64,000 nucleotides of DNA from Pelagibius sp028280305. GTDB lineage: Bacteria > Pseudomonadota > Alphaproteobacteria > Kiloniellales > Kiloniellaceae. Position 1 is the first letter of the stretch, and the number at the start of each line of letters is the position of its first letter. The position numbers and the translations under genes were made by a program. A model generated the notes under the pieces. That model saw nothing but the letters and a program-made list of their open reading frames with translations. It was not told the DNA's origin and ran no database searches. This document shows positions 17,828 to 26,333 of this stretch, piece by piece. The stretch lies in NCBI RefSeq assembly GCF_965233615.1, contig NZ_OZ247495.1; one strand, written 5' to 3'.

Positions 17828-19081
17828 ATGACAGTCCTTGTTGCCGGCGCCGGGATTGGTGGTCTGACCCTGGCGCTCAGCCTGCACCAGGCCGGCATCC
17901 CGGTCCGGGTCTTCGAAGCGGTGCGCGAACTGAAACCGCTGGGTGTCGGCATCAACCTGCAACCCCATGCGGTGCGTGAGCTCACCGAGCTCGGATTGCT
18001 CGACCGTCTGGACGCGATCGGCCTTAGAACCGAGGAAGTCGCCTATTTCTCTACGGGCGGCAGACCGATCTGGCGGGAACCGCGGGGCCTGGATGCCGGT
18101 TACAACTGGCCGCAGTTTTCGATCCACCGCGGTCATCTGCAGATTATGCTGCTGGAGGCGGCCCGCGAGAGACTGGGCGACGGCGCAATCCGCAGCGGCG
18201 TGGCCGTGGAGGCCTGGCGGGAAACGGCAGAAGGGGCCGAGATCGACCTGATGGACAGGGAAACCGGCGCGAGTCTCGGCAACGAAAAAGGCGCCGTCTT
18301 CATCGCCGCAGACGGCATCCATTCCAAGGCGCGGGCGGCCCTCTATCCCGACGAAGGGCCGCCTGTCTGGGGCGGTATTATGATGTGGCGGGGAACCACG
18401 CGGGGGCCGCGCTTTCTCGGCGGCCGTTCCATGGCCATGGCCGGCTGCAAGGCCCGTAAGTTTGTCTGCTATCCCCTCGCCGACGACGGTGATGACGGCT
18501 CGCTGATCAACTGGATTGCCGATCTCGCCTTACCGCCGGAAACCCTTTGGAACCGGGAGGATTGGAACCGCCCCGGACGCCTGGAAGACTTCCTGCCACG
18601 CTTCACGGATTGGACCTTCGACTGGCTCGATGTGCCTTGGGTGATCCGCAATGCTGAGCGCGTTTTCGAGTATCCCATGGTCGACCGTGACCCCCTGCCC
18701 CGCTGGACTTTCGGGCCGATGACCTTGCTGGGCGACGCCGCCCACGCCATGTATCCCATCGGCTCCAACGGTGCCTCTCAGGCAATCCTTGACGCCCGGG
18801 TACTGACGCGGGAGATACTGGCCAGAGGTCCCGGCGCGGAAGCCTTGCAAGCTTATGAAGAAGAGCGCCGTCCGGCGACTGCCAAGATCGTCCTCGCCAA
18901 CCGCGGTGATGGACCGGATAAGGTGTTGGATATCGTGGAACAGCGTGCGCCCCAAGGCTTCGACAAGGTCGAAGAGGTGCTCAGCAGGGAAGAGCTCAAA
19001 GAGACGGCCGCTGCATACAAGAGGCTGGCCGGCTTTGACGTCGAATCCCTGAATGCTCGCGCATCGATCGTTGCGGCCTAG
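17828..19081 (+). CDS. FAD-dependent monooxygenase (class A, salicylate-hydroxylase-like)
   Basis: The 417-residue product has the three class A flavin monooxygenase motifs: GAGIGGLTLALSL near the N-terminus, the DG motif in FIAADGIHSKARAAL, and the GD motif in LLGDAAHAMYPIGSNGASQA. These enzymes hydroxylate aromatic or cyclic acids using NAD(P)H and oxygen. It starts 21 nt after the TRAP receptor gene and ends 3 nt before the small permease gene, so it is certainly co-transcribed with the uptake system. The imported compound is probably its substrate or a precursor of it. Confidence 0.9.
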   Translation: MTVLVAGAGIGGLTLALSLHQAGIPVRVFEAVRELKPLGVGINLQPHAVRELTELGLLDRLDAIGLRTEEVAYFSTGGRPIWREPRGLDAGYNWPQFSIHRGHLQIMLLEAARERLGDGAIRSGVAVEAWRETAEGAEIDLMDRETGASLGNEKGAVFIAADGIHSKARAALYPDEGPPVWGGIMMWRGTTRGPRFLGGRSMAMAGCKARKFVCYPLADDGDDGSLINWIADLALPPETLWNREDWNRPGRLEDFLPRFTDWTFDWLDVPWVIRNAERVFEYPMVDRDPLPRWTFGPMTLLGDAAHAMYPIGSNGASQAILDARVLTREILARGPGAEALQAYEEERRPATAKIVLANRGDGPDKVLDIVEQRAPQGFDKVEEVLSREELKETAAAYKRLAGFDVESLNARASIVAA

Positions 19082-19084
19082 ACC

Positions 19085-19633
19085 GTGAACGACAGCGCGA
19101 TAGGCGGGATCGCACCCGCTTTGGAGGCCCGGGCCGGCCGTGTCATCGGCCAGGTGGCCCGGGGCCTAGCGCTGGCGGGCGGGGTGGTGTTGACGGGCAT
19201 CGCCCTGATGACGGTCATTTCGATTGTTGGCCGGGGTTTCAGCTTTGCCGGGCTTGGACCCATTCCCGGCGACTTCGAACTGGTCGAAGCCGGCTGCGCC
19301 GTCGTGGTCTTCGCCTTCCTTCCCTGGTGCCAGTACCGCCGGGGCCATGTCACGGTCGATATCTTTGTTTCCCGTCTTTCGCCCCGTATTCAGGCCGTCC
19401 TGACTGTCCTTGGAAACAGCCTGCTCTCGCTTGCCGCCTGCCTCATCGCCTGGCGGCTCTGGTACGGCATGCTTGACAAGTTTTCCTATCAGGAAACCAC
19501 CATGATCCTGGGGATGAAACTCGGCTATGCCTATGCGGCGGCTTTCCCGGGGGCGGCCTTCTTCGCCGTGGTCTGTCTCTACACGGTTTGGCGCAGCCTC
19601 AACGAAGCGATCAGGGGCCGCGAGGAACGATGA
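19085..19633 (+). CDS. TRAP transporter small permease (DctQ family)
   Basis: The 182-residue product has four hydrophobic segments and the DctQ pattern around FAFLPWCQYRRGHVTVDIF in its middle. It begins at a GTG (19085) 3 nt after the monooxygenase stop. The stop codon overlaps the dctM start by 4 nt (ATGA), so the two permease subunits are translationally coupled. DctQ is the small membrane subunit bound to DctM. Confidence 0.9.
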   Translation: MNDSAIGGIAPALEARAGRVIGQVARGLALAGGVVLTGIALMTVISIVGRGFSFAGLGPIPGDFELVEAGCAVVVFAFLPWCQYRRGHVTVDIFVSRLSPRIQAVLTVLGNSLLSLAACLIAWRLWYGMLDKFSYQETTMILGMKLGYAYAAAFPGAAFFAVVCLYTVWRSLNEAIRGREER

Positions 19634-20952
19634 GCGGGCTGGCGCTCTCAGGGCTGGCCTTTGCCGTCATGCTGGGCCTCATCTTCCTGCGCATGCCCAT
19701 CGGCGCGGCCATGCTGCTGACCGGGCTGACCGGCACCTGGATCGTCACCGGCAGCCTCACCCCCGTGCTGGCCCAGATGAAGTCGCTGACCTACGACACC
19801 TTTTCCAGCTATTCGCTGTCCATCGTGCCGCTGTTTCTGCTGATGGGCCAGTTCGCCGCCAAATCCGGCATGTCGGAGAGCCTGTTTCGCGCCACCGCCG
19901 ACTGGCTCGGCCACCGCAGGGGCGGCGTCGCCATGGCGGCCGTCGGCGCCTGCGCCGGCTTCGGGGCGGTCTGCGGTTCCTCGCTCGCCACGGCCGCCAC
20001 CATGGGCCAGGTAGCCTTGCCGGAGATGCGCCGACTGCGTTACTCCCCGGCGCTCTCCACAGGGGTGCTTGCCGCTGGCGGGACCCTCGGCATCCTGATC
20101 CCGCCCTCGGTGATCCTGGTGATCTACGCCATCCTCACCGAGCAGAACATCATCAAGATGTTTGCCGCCGCCCTGGTGCCCGGCCTGCTGGCCGCTGCCG
20201 GCTACATGATCACCGTGGCGGTCTACGTGCGCCTCTGGCCGGACGCCGCCAGTACGGCCCGGCGCGTCCCTTACACCCAGCGCCTGCGCACCCTGGTCGG
20301 CGTCTGGCCGGTAGTTGCGATTTTCGCCCTGGTCATCGGCGGCATCTATCTCGGCTGGTTCACCCCGACCGAGGCCGCCGCCATCGGCGCAGCGGCGACC
20401 GGCATCTATGCCTTGGCGGTGGGGCGCTTGAGCCGCCGGGACTTTGTCGACTGCGTGCTGGCGGCCGCTTCGGCAACGGCGATGATTTTCTTTATCGTGC
20501 TCGGCGCCCAGACGCTCAACACCTTCCTTGCCCTGACCCAGACGCCTCAGGCCGCCGCGGACTGGGTGATCCAGTCCGGTCTCTCCCCCTGGATGGTGCT
20601 GACCCTGATCCTCGCCTGTTATCTCGCCTTCGGCTGCGTCATGGATTCCCTTTCCATGATCCTGCTGACCATCCCGATCTTCTTTCCCATCGTCATGGCG
20701 CTCGACTTCGGCCTCTCGCCGGAAGAAACCGCCATCTGGTTCGGCGTTCTGGCGCTGATGGTTGTCGAAATCGGCCTCATCACGCCGCCGGTGGGCCTGA
20801 ACCTATTCATCATCCACTCCTTGGCCGGCGACATACCCATGGGGCAGACCTATCGGGGCGTGGCTCCCTTCATCGTCAGCGATGTGATCCGCATCGTTAT
20901 CCTGGTCGCCTTCCCATTCATCACTCTCGGCCTGATGCGGGCGATGTTCTGA
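19630..20952 (+). CDS. TRAP transporter large permease (DctM family)
   Basis: The 440-residue product has about twelve membrane segments and typical DctM motifs such as FGAVCGSSLATAATMGQVAL and GILIPPSVILVIYAILTEQN. The C-terminal half repeats the theme in LITPPVGLNLFIIHSLAGD. I chose the ATG at 19630, which overlaps the dctQ stop, over the longer frame from 19588. It is the ion-driven channel of the TRAP system. The next gene, a MarR regulator, starts one base after its stop. Confidence 0.93.
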   Translation: MSGLALSGLAFAVMLGLIFLRMPIGAAMLLTGLTGTWIVTGSLTPVLAQMKSLTYDTFSSYSLSIVPLFLLMGQFAAKSGMSESLFRATADWLGHRRGGVAMAAVGACAGFGAVCGSSLATAATMGQVALPEMRRLRYSPALSTGVLAAGGTLGILIPPSVILVIYAILTEQNIIKMFAAALVPGLLAAAGYMITVAVYVRLWPDAASTARRVPYTQRLRTLVGVWPVVAIFALVIGGIYLGWFTPTEAAAIGAAATGIYALAVGRLSRRDFVDCVLAAASATAMIFFIVLGAQTLNTFLALTQTPQAAADWVIQSGLSPWMVLTLILACYLAFGCVMDSLSMILLTIPIFFPIVMALDFGLSPEETAIWFGVLALMVVEIGLITPPVGLNLFIIHSLAGDIPMGQTYRGVAPFIVSDVIRIVILVAFPFITLGLMRAMF

Positions 20953-20953
20953 A

Positions 20954-21424
20954 ATGAGCACGGCGCCAAAACACCTCGACTATGGCCTTTTGAACAGCCT
21001 CGGCGGTCACCTCTTCCGCCACGCTTTCCTGCGCGGCCAGCAGGTCTTCGCCGAGGTCTTCGCTGAAGAGGCCATTACGCCGCTGCAATTCATGACCTTG
21101 GAACTGGTATCACGAAACCCCGGTGTGACTCACAAGGATGTCTGTGCCGCCATGGTCTCGGCTCCCTCGGTACTGACGACCACTCTAAAGCCGCTGATCA
21201 AAGAAGGGGTTTTGCTGCGTGAGCGTAAGGACGGCGATGCCCGGCGTATCGGCTACCGGCTTTCGCCCAAGGGAGCGGTCTGGTTCGCGAAGATCCGAAC
21301 CCGGATTGATGAAGCGGAAAACAGGCTCTTCGAGGGATTGGACAAGACCCAAAGGAACAGTCTGCTGGCTGCCCTCAGGCATCTCACCGGACGCTCCGGC
21401 GACATTCTTCCGCCGGCGGACTAA
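20954..21424 (+). CDS. MarR family transcriptional regulator
   Basis: The 156-residue product has the MarR winged helix: ITPLQFMTLELVSRNPGVTH, then the recognition region and the wing in RKDGDARRIGYRLSPKG. MarR regulators of this type are released from DNA by phenolic or aromatic acids, which fits the monooxygenase in the same operon. Its start is one base after the dctM stop, so it is the last gene of the operon. The palindrome at 16691-16705 is its likely operator, giving autoregulation. Confidence 0.92.
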   Translation: MSTAPKHLDYGLLNSLGGHLFRHAFLRGQQVFAEVFAEEAITPLQFMTLELVSRNPGVTHKDVCAAMVSAPSVLTTTLKPLIKEGVLLRERKDGDARRIGYRLSPKGAVWFAKIRTRIDEAENRLFEGLDKTQRNSLLAALRHLTGRSGDILPPAD

Positions 21425-21430
21425 AAGCGT

Positions 21431-22057
21431 TCAGCGTTCCTGTAATGCGAGGCGAATGCCGAGCGCACAATAAATGCCGCCGACCACCTTGCCCTGCCAC
21501 CGCAGAACGGTCGGGTTCCGGCGCAGGAAGTTGCCCAGGCTGCCGGCACCAAGCGCGCAGACGACGGTGCTGAGAAGCCCCATCAGCACGAACAGCACGC
21601 CGAGGATCGCCAGTTGCAGGGCCACGGCGCCGTTTTCCGGCTGCACGAACTGCGGCAGGAAAGCCAGGAAAAAGAGCGCGGATTTCGGGTTCAGCACCTC
21701 GGCCAGGGTCGCCTGCCGGAAGGCCTGTCCCGCCGTCAACCGGCTTGTCTGCAAACCGTTGGCCAGCGGCGCCTTCTCAAGGATGGCGCGGATGCCGAGG
21801 TAAACCAGATAGGCCGCCCCCAGATACTTGATCAGGCTGAACAGAAAGGCCGAAGCCAGGATCACCGCCGAGATGCCGACGATGGCCAAAGCCGTATGGA
21901 TCAGGTCGCCCACGGCAATGCCCAGGCCTGTCGCCAGACCCACACGCGTTCCGGAGCTGCTGGCCCGCGCAATCGTCAGCAGGACCGCCGGCCCGGGAAT
22001 GAAGACAAAGCCGAAAAGAACGGCGAGATAGGTGATGAGGGTCGTTTGATCGATCAC
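21431..22057 (-). CDS. LysE/RhtB family amino-acid exporter
   Basis: The product has six hydrophobic segments and the family N-terminal motif in VLFGFVFIPGPAVLLTIARA. The second conserved part is NPKSALFFLAFLPQFVQPEN. I chose the GTG at 22057 (208 residues), which has AGGAA upstream and puts the first helix at the usual distance. A GTG at 22078 would add seven residues and lacks a ribosome-binding site. It is convergent with the MarR gene. RhtB-type proteins export homoserine, threonine or related compounds. Confidence 0.88.
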   Translation of the reverse strand: MIDQTTLITYLAVLFGFVFIPGPAVLLTIARASSSGTRVGLATGLGIAVGDLIHTALAIVGISAVILASAFLFSLIKYLGAAYLVYLGIRAILEKAPLANGLQTSRLTAGQAFRQATLAEVLNPKSALFFLAFLPQFVQPENGAVALQLAILGVLFVLMGLLSTVVCALGAGSLGNFLRRNPTVLRWQGKVVGGIYCALGIRLALQER

Positions 22058-22150
22058 GTTGCGGTTCCTGTCAAACACTGCGGCTCTGCGCCGTGCCGTC
22101 AGTTCAACACAGAAAAAGTGTCAATTCAATCGCCCTGTGTGTTTGCGCTT

Positions 22151-23452
22151 TTAGTTGAAGATGACAGCGGTATCCGGCCCCAGCACCAGGTTCGGCAGCC
22201 AGAGGGTCAGCGCCGGCAGGTAGGTGATGAGAATCAGGACCACGATGAGCGGCACCAGGAAAGGCAGCACCGCCATGGTCACCTTCTCGAAGGGCACCTT
22301 GCCCACCTCCACCATGATGTAGAGGCCGATGCCCATGGGCGGTGTAGCGATTCCGATCAGCAGCGCCAACTGCAGGACGATCCCGAAATGCACGCGGTCG
22401 ACCCCGAAGCTGTCGATCACCGGCAACAGCATGGGGACGAGCATGAGTTTCGCCGGGACGCCCTCGACCACGCAGCCGATCAGGAGGACGAAAATCAGCA
22501 TCAGGCCCAGGAAGACGGCGCGGCTCTCGGTCAGCGCGAAGATCGCGTCGCCGAGCTGCTGAGGGACCTGTTCGATGGCCAGCAGCCAGCCCATGGCGAT
22601 GGAAAACCCGATGATGATCATGATGACTGACGTCATCATCATGGTGTCGGTGAGTGCGCGCCACAGCTTCTCGAAGGTCAGGCTGCGGTAGCAGGCGCCC
22701 AGCACCAGAGAATAGAGGCAGGCCAGCACGCCGGCCTCTGTCGCGGTGACGAAACCGCCAAGGATCGAGCCCAGGATGATGCCCGGCGCAACCAAGGCCA
22801 GAATACCGTCGATGCCGCTGCTGACGACCTCGCTGCCCGAGGCTTTCGGCTGGGTCGGGAAGTTGTGGCGGATCGCCAGGAGGCGATTGAAGGTCATCAG
22901 GGACATCCCGACGATGAGGCCCGGCACCACACCGGCCAGGAACATGCGTTCGATCGACTGCTGGGCCAGGAAAGCATAGACCACAAGGCCGATGGAGGGC
23001 GGGATGATCGGCCCGACCACCGCCGAACAGACGGTCACCGCCGCAGCGAACTCAGCCTTGTAGCCGCGTTCCTTCATCGCCTTGATCTCTATGGTGCCGA
23101 GCCCGGCGCAGTCCGCCACCGCGGCGCCGGAAACCCCGGCAAAGATCATGGATGAAAGCACATTGACCTGTGCCAGCCCGGCCTTGAAATGGCCCACCAA
23201 GGCATTGGCGAAATTGAAGATGCGGTCGGTCATGCCGACCACGTTCATCAGATTGCCGGCCATGATGAAGAACGGCACAGCCGCCAGAGAGGGCTTGTTC
23301 ACGCCCTCCAGGATCTGCTGCGGGACGATGTAGAGTGCGTCCGAAAAATCAGAGGTCGCAAAGGCCAGCAGCACCGCCGCACCGATGGCCATAGAGACCG
23401 GGACCCTGAGCAGGATCAGCGCGATAAAGCCGATGAAGAGAACGAAAGCCAT
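22151..23452 (-). CDS. TRAP transporter large permease (DctM family), second system
   Basis: The 433-residue product shows DctM motifs: GVSGAAVADCAGLGTIEIKA, GPIIPPSIGLVVYAFLAQQS and a C-terminal IGIATPPMGIGLYIMVEVG. It has about twelve membrane segments. It is the third gene of an operon in the order dctP-dctQ-dctM, the common order, 14 nt after the small permease gene. Sequence similarity to the first DctM of the window is clear only in the motifs, so the two systems are distinct paralogues with different solutes. Confidence 0.93.
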   Translation of the reverse strand: MAFVLFIGFIALILLRVPVSMAIGAAVLLAFATSDFSDALYIVPQQILEGVNKPSLAAVPFFIMAGNLMNVVGMTDRIFNFANALVGHFKAGLAQVNVLSSMIFAGVSGAAVADCAGLGTIEIKAMKERGYKAEFAAAVTVCSAVVGPIIPPSIGLVVYAFLAQQSIERMFLAGVVPGLIVGMSLMTFNRLLAIRHNFPTQPKASGSEVVSSGIDGILALVAPGIILGSILGGFVTATEAGVLACLYSLVLGACYRSLTFEKLWRALTDTMMMTSVIMIIIGFSIAMGWLLAIEQVPQQLGDAIFALTESRAVFLGLMLIFVLLIGCVVEGVPAKLMLVPMLLPVIDSFGVDRVHFGIVLQLALLIGIATPPMGIGLYIMVEVGKVPFEKVTMAVLPFLVPLIVVLILITYLPALTLWLPNLVLGPDTAVIFN

Positions 23453-23466
23453 GGTTCAGCGGTCCC

Positions 23467-24027
23467 CTAGCTGTCCACGGCCGGCAGCGTGTGCGGTTCC
23501 GGCCAGCCCAGCCAGGTCTTCAGAAGGTCCAGCACGGCATTCGCGAAAATCAGCAGGCAGGAGATGCCGAGGGGAATGGAAAGGGTGTAGCGTTCCAATT
23601 CTCCCCAGGGCGTGACCACCGCATCGATGACGCCGACCTGGGATTCAATGATGGTCGGCATCTGCCAGAGGATGACCCCGGTCACCGTCATCACCACCAG
23701 GGCCACGAAGTAGCGGGTCCCGGTCATGGCCCCCTGCCCCAGCCGCAGGACGACAAAGTCTACGGCGATATCTTTGCGGAAGCGATAGACCGCATAGAAA
23801 CCGAAAAACGACATCCAGACGAAGAATTGCATCGTCCAGGGCCAGATCCAGTAGAAAGAAAGATCAAGCGGGCGCAGCAAGATGGTCGCCGCCGTGCCGA
23901 TCAACATCAGCAGCAGGCAAAGGTTGGCGATCACGAGAAAAAGCCGACCGAGCCCTTCCAGCCACAAGTCCAACTGAAAGGCGAACCGCGCCAGCGGTCC
24001 GCCTTCACGGTGTTGTCCCCCCGACAC
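23467..24027 (-). CDS. TRAP transporter small permease (DctQ family), second system
   Basis: The 186-residue product has four hydrophobic segments, with the typical DctQ centre FVWMSFFGFYAVYRFRKDIA followed by VDFVVLRL. It starts at a GTG (24027) only 5 nt after the receptor gene. It is the small subunit partner of the DctM encoded next. The middle position in a dctPQM operon and the topology make the call firm. Confidence 0.9.
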   Translation of the reverse strand: MSGGQHREGGPLARFAFQLDLWLEGLGRLFLVIANLCLLLMLIGTAATILLRPLDLSFYWIWPWTMQFFVWMSFFGFYAVYRFRKDIAVDFVVLRLGQGAMTGTRYFVALVVMTVTGVILWQMPTIIESQVGVIDAVVTPWGELERYTLSIPLGISCLLIFANAVLDLLKTWLGWPEPHTLPAVDS

Positions 24028-24032
24028 GCCCC

Positions 24033-25043
24033 TTACTGCGGCGTCCGGGTGGCCTCGACCATCGCCAGGAAGCCTTTGGGTAGTTCGCCCTGGGCTTCCA
24101 GATCCTGATAGAACTGCGCCATGGAGTCGACAAAGGGTTTGCGATCCACACTCACGAAAGTGACGCCCTGCTCCTTCATGCGGGCAATCGACTCTTCGGC
24201 TGCCGTGCCCATGATGTCGTGGCTGTAGACGCCGGCATCGGTGTAAGCGCGGTTGAGAGCATCCTGCAGTTCCGAGTCCAATTTGTCGTAGGCTGCCTGA
24301 TTGGTCATGAAACCGATCGACTGATAATACTCGTCGTGACGGACCACATGCGGCGCCACTTCATAGAACCGCATGGATTCCACCAGGGCGATGGGGCTGT
24401 TCACCGCACCGACGATCTTTTTATCGATGGCCTGATAGACGTCGGTCCAGGCCAGGGTCTTCACCTCGGCCCCCAGATGGGTCCAGGTGGCAATCGCCGT
24501 CTTGTTGGGATGCATGCGCAGCTTTATGCCTTTCATGTCGTCATAGCTGCGCACATCTTCGTTGGTGACCATCACCCGGTAGGGGCCGCGGATGATTGCC
24601 GTGGGATCGCCCAGCACGCCGACACCGGCCTGTTTCGAGGCCTCGCCGAACCAGTCCTTGGCCATGTCGCTGTTCATGAAGCGCACCCAGTGGTCACGGT
24701 CGTCGAACAGGAAGGCGGCGCTAATCCAGGTAATTTCCGGCACCCACTTTTTCATGTAGGTGGAGCCTTCGGCATAGAGGTGCACGGTGCCGAGCTTCAG
24801 TTGCTCCATCACCGCATTGGTCTTGCCGAGCTGTTCGTTGGGGTACATTTTGATCTTCAGCTTGCCGTTGCTGTACTGCTCCGTGAGATCGGCAAACTTC
24901 TGGAAGACCTTCCCCTCCGGGCTGTCGGGCGGCATCTTGTGAGCCATGCGCCATTCTTCGGCGGCCTGGCTGGCCGAGACGCTCAGACCGACCGCCAGGG
25001 CGGCCGCCAGGACGGCTGAAACACTGCCTTTCATGCTAAACAT
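24033..25043 (-). CDS. TRAP transporter substrate-binding protein (DctP family), second system
   Basis: The 336-residue product has a signal peptide (MKGSVSAVLAAALAVGLSVS, cleaved near SQAAEE). It then has the DctP sequence WRMAHKMPPDSPEGKVFQKF and the binding region GIKLRMHPNKTAIATWTHLG with the usual arginine. The ATG at 25043 follows AGGGGAAG; the frame extends further upstream to 25214 but that part lacks a ribosome-binding site and would place the signal peptide internally. It is first in its operon and divergent from the metallo-hydrolase gene, suggesting that both halves serve one catabolic function. Confidence 0.92.
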   Translation of the reverse strand: MFSMKGSVSAVLAAALAVGLSVSASQAAEEWRMAHKMPPDSPEGKVFQKFADLTEQYSNGKLKIKMYPNEQLGKTNAVMEQLKLGTVHLYAEGSTYMKKWVPEITWISAAFLFDDRDHWVRFMNSDMAKDWFGEASKQAGVGVLGDPTAIIRGPYRVMVTNEDVRSYDDMKGIKLRMHPNKTAIATWTHLGAEVKTLAWTDVYQAIDKKIVGAVNSPIALVESMRFYEVAPHVVRHDEYYQSIGFMTNQAAYDKLDSELQDALNRAYTDAGVYSHDIMGTAAEESIARMKEQGVTFVSVDRKPFVDSMAQFYQDLEAQGELPKGFLAMVEATRTPQ

Positions 25044-25364
25044 CGCTTCCCCTCTATTGCAGGCGACGCTCTTTTCAGCATCGCGTGGTGCTGCGGCGCA
25101 TGGGCCGTGGCAGGGGCCGGTCTTGACCGCCGGGCTGCAGGATCGGATTGCGCCGTCGTTCGCTTTTGCAGAAGTTGAGCGATCATTAGATCGTAACCTA
25201 TGATCGCCGGTCAATAGTGCCCGGACCCAGCCAGGAACCCTGAGTGGAAGCTCTTGCGGGACTTTCGGCCCATCCTTGCGTATTCTCCAGGCTTGACTTG
25301 ACGGTTACATCTGGGGAAAGAAGCCTGCGCACAAACAAGCGGCAGAATTGGAGAGGGAGACGCA
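25044..25364. other. Divergent intergenic region between second TRAP operon and MBL module
   Basis: These 321 nt hold no convincing gene. They contain the minus-strand promoter at 25185-25214 and, next to the MBL start, a GGAGAGGGAGA ribosome-binding stretch. I see no riboswitch or terminator. Confidence 0.5.
25185..25214 (-). promoter_or_regulatory. Candidate promoter of the second TRAP operon, with overlapping imperfect palindrome
   Basis: Reading the minus strand, TTGACC (25214-25209) and TCTAAT (25190-25185) are 18 nt apart. GATCAT at 25181-25186 and ATGATC at 25200-25205 form the ends of an imperfect 25-nt inverted repeat lying across the -10 box. This layout suits a repressor of the GntR or a similar family, none of which is encoded nearby. 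Confidence 0.4.
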
Positions 25365-26321
25365 ATGGCCGAGAAAGTCTTCGCCTCACAGGGCGATCTT
25401 GAAGAAAAGACCATCACCTTCGAGGCACTGGACGACGGTCTCTACGCCTATACGGCCGAAGGTGACCCCAACTCCGGCATCATTATCGGCGACGAGTCGG
25501 TCATGGTTGTCGACACGCAAGCGACGCCGGTCATGGCGCAGGGCGTCATCGACCGTATCCGTGAAGTCACCGATAAGCCGATCGACTATGTGGTGCTGAG
25601 CCACTATCACGCGGTGCGCGTGCTCGGCGCTTCTGCCTATGGGGCCAAACACATCATTTCCAGCCGTGACACCCACGATCTGATCGTCGAACGCGGTCAG
25701 CAGGACTATGAGTCCGAAGTCGGTCGCTTCCCCCGGCTCTTCCAATCGGTCGAGACGGTCCCCGGCCTGACCTGGCCGAACATGATCTTTGAGAAATCCC
25801 TGACCCTGCATCTCGGCAAGCGGGAGGTGCAGATTTTGCAACTGGGGCGTGGTCACACAAAGGGCGACACGGTGGTCTGGCTGCCGAAGGAAAAGGTGCT
25901 CTTTGCCGGCGACCTCGTTGAATTTGGCGCTACACCCTATACCGGCGACGCCTACCTCAAGGACTGGCCGGAGACCTTGGGACGACTGCGCGAGCTGGGT
26001 GCGGAGAAGCTGGTGCCTGGACGCGGCGCGGCCCTGAAGAATACGAAAGAGGTGGAAGAAGGCATCGGCGGTACCCAGGCTTTCCTCACGGAGATGTATC
26101 AGTCGGTCGCGGCGGGTGTCGCCGCCGGGAAACCCCTGAAGGACATCTACGGTGAAACCTTCGCCCGCCTTGAGCCGCGCTTCGGCTCCTGGGTGATCTT
26201 CGAACACTGCATGCCTTTCGACGTCAGCCGCGCTTACGACGAAGCATCAGGCCTTGAAGATCCACGCATCTGGACCGCGGAGCGAGATGTCGACATGTGG
26301 CAGGCGCTTGAGCGCGACTGA
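25365..26321 (+). CDS. MBL-fold metallo-hydrolase with altered metal motif
   Basis: The 318-residue product has the metallo-beta-lactamase fold: GDESVMVVDTQATPVMAQGV, later ILQLGRGHTKGDTVVWLP and VLFAGDLVEFGATPY. In the first metal motif the usual HxHxDH reads SHYHAVR, so the aspartate and third histidine are replaced by valine and arginine, and only one metal site may remain. The gene is followed after 12 nt by a flavin monooxygenase and then a DUF2783 gene, a module probably for one catabolic step. Hydrolysis of a thioester or lactone is plausible but unproven. Confidence 0.85.
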   Translation: MAEKVFASQGDLEEKTITFEALDDGLYAYTAEGDPNSGIIIGDESVMVVDTQATPVMAQGVIDRIREVTDKPIDYVVLSHYHAVRVLGASAYGAKHIISSRDTHDLIVERGQQDYESEVGRFPRLFQSVETVPGLTWPNMIFEKSLTLHLGKREVQILQLGRGHTKGDTVVWLPKEKVLFAGDLVEFGATPYTGDAYLKDWPETLGRLRELGAEKLVPGRGAALKNTKEVEEGIGGTQAFLTEMYQSVAAGVAAGKPLKDIYGETFARLEPRFGSWVIFEHCMPFDVSRAYDEASGLEDPRIWTAERDVDMWQALERD

Positions 26322-26333
26322 CTATCAGTTTTT

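Noticed and set aside
17111..18322. 403-codon open frame on the minus strand
   Set aside because: It spans the ends of two plus-strand genes with clear motifs (TRAP receptor and monooxygenase) and has no recognisable domain.
19527..20957. 476-codon open frame on the plus strand overlapping dctM
   Set aside because: It is the +1-shifted shadow of the TRAP large permease, rich in Arg/Pro/His, without membrane segments.
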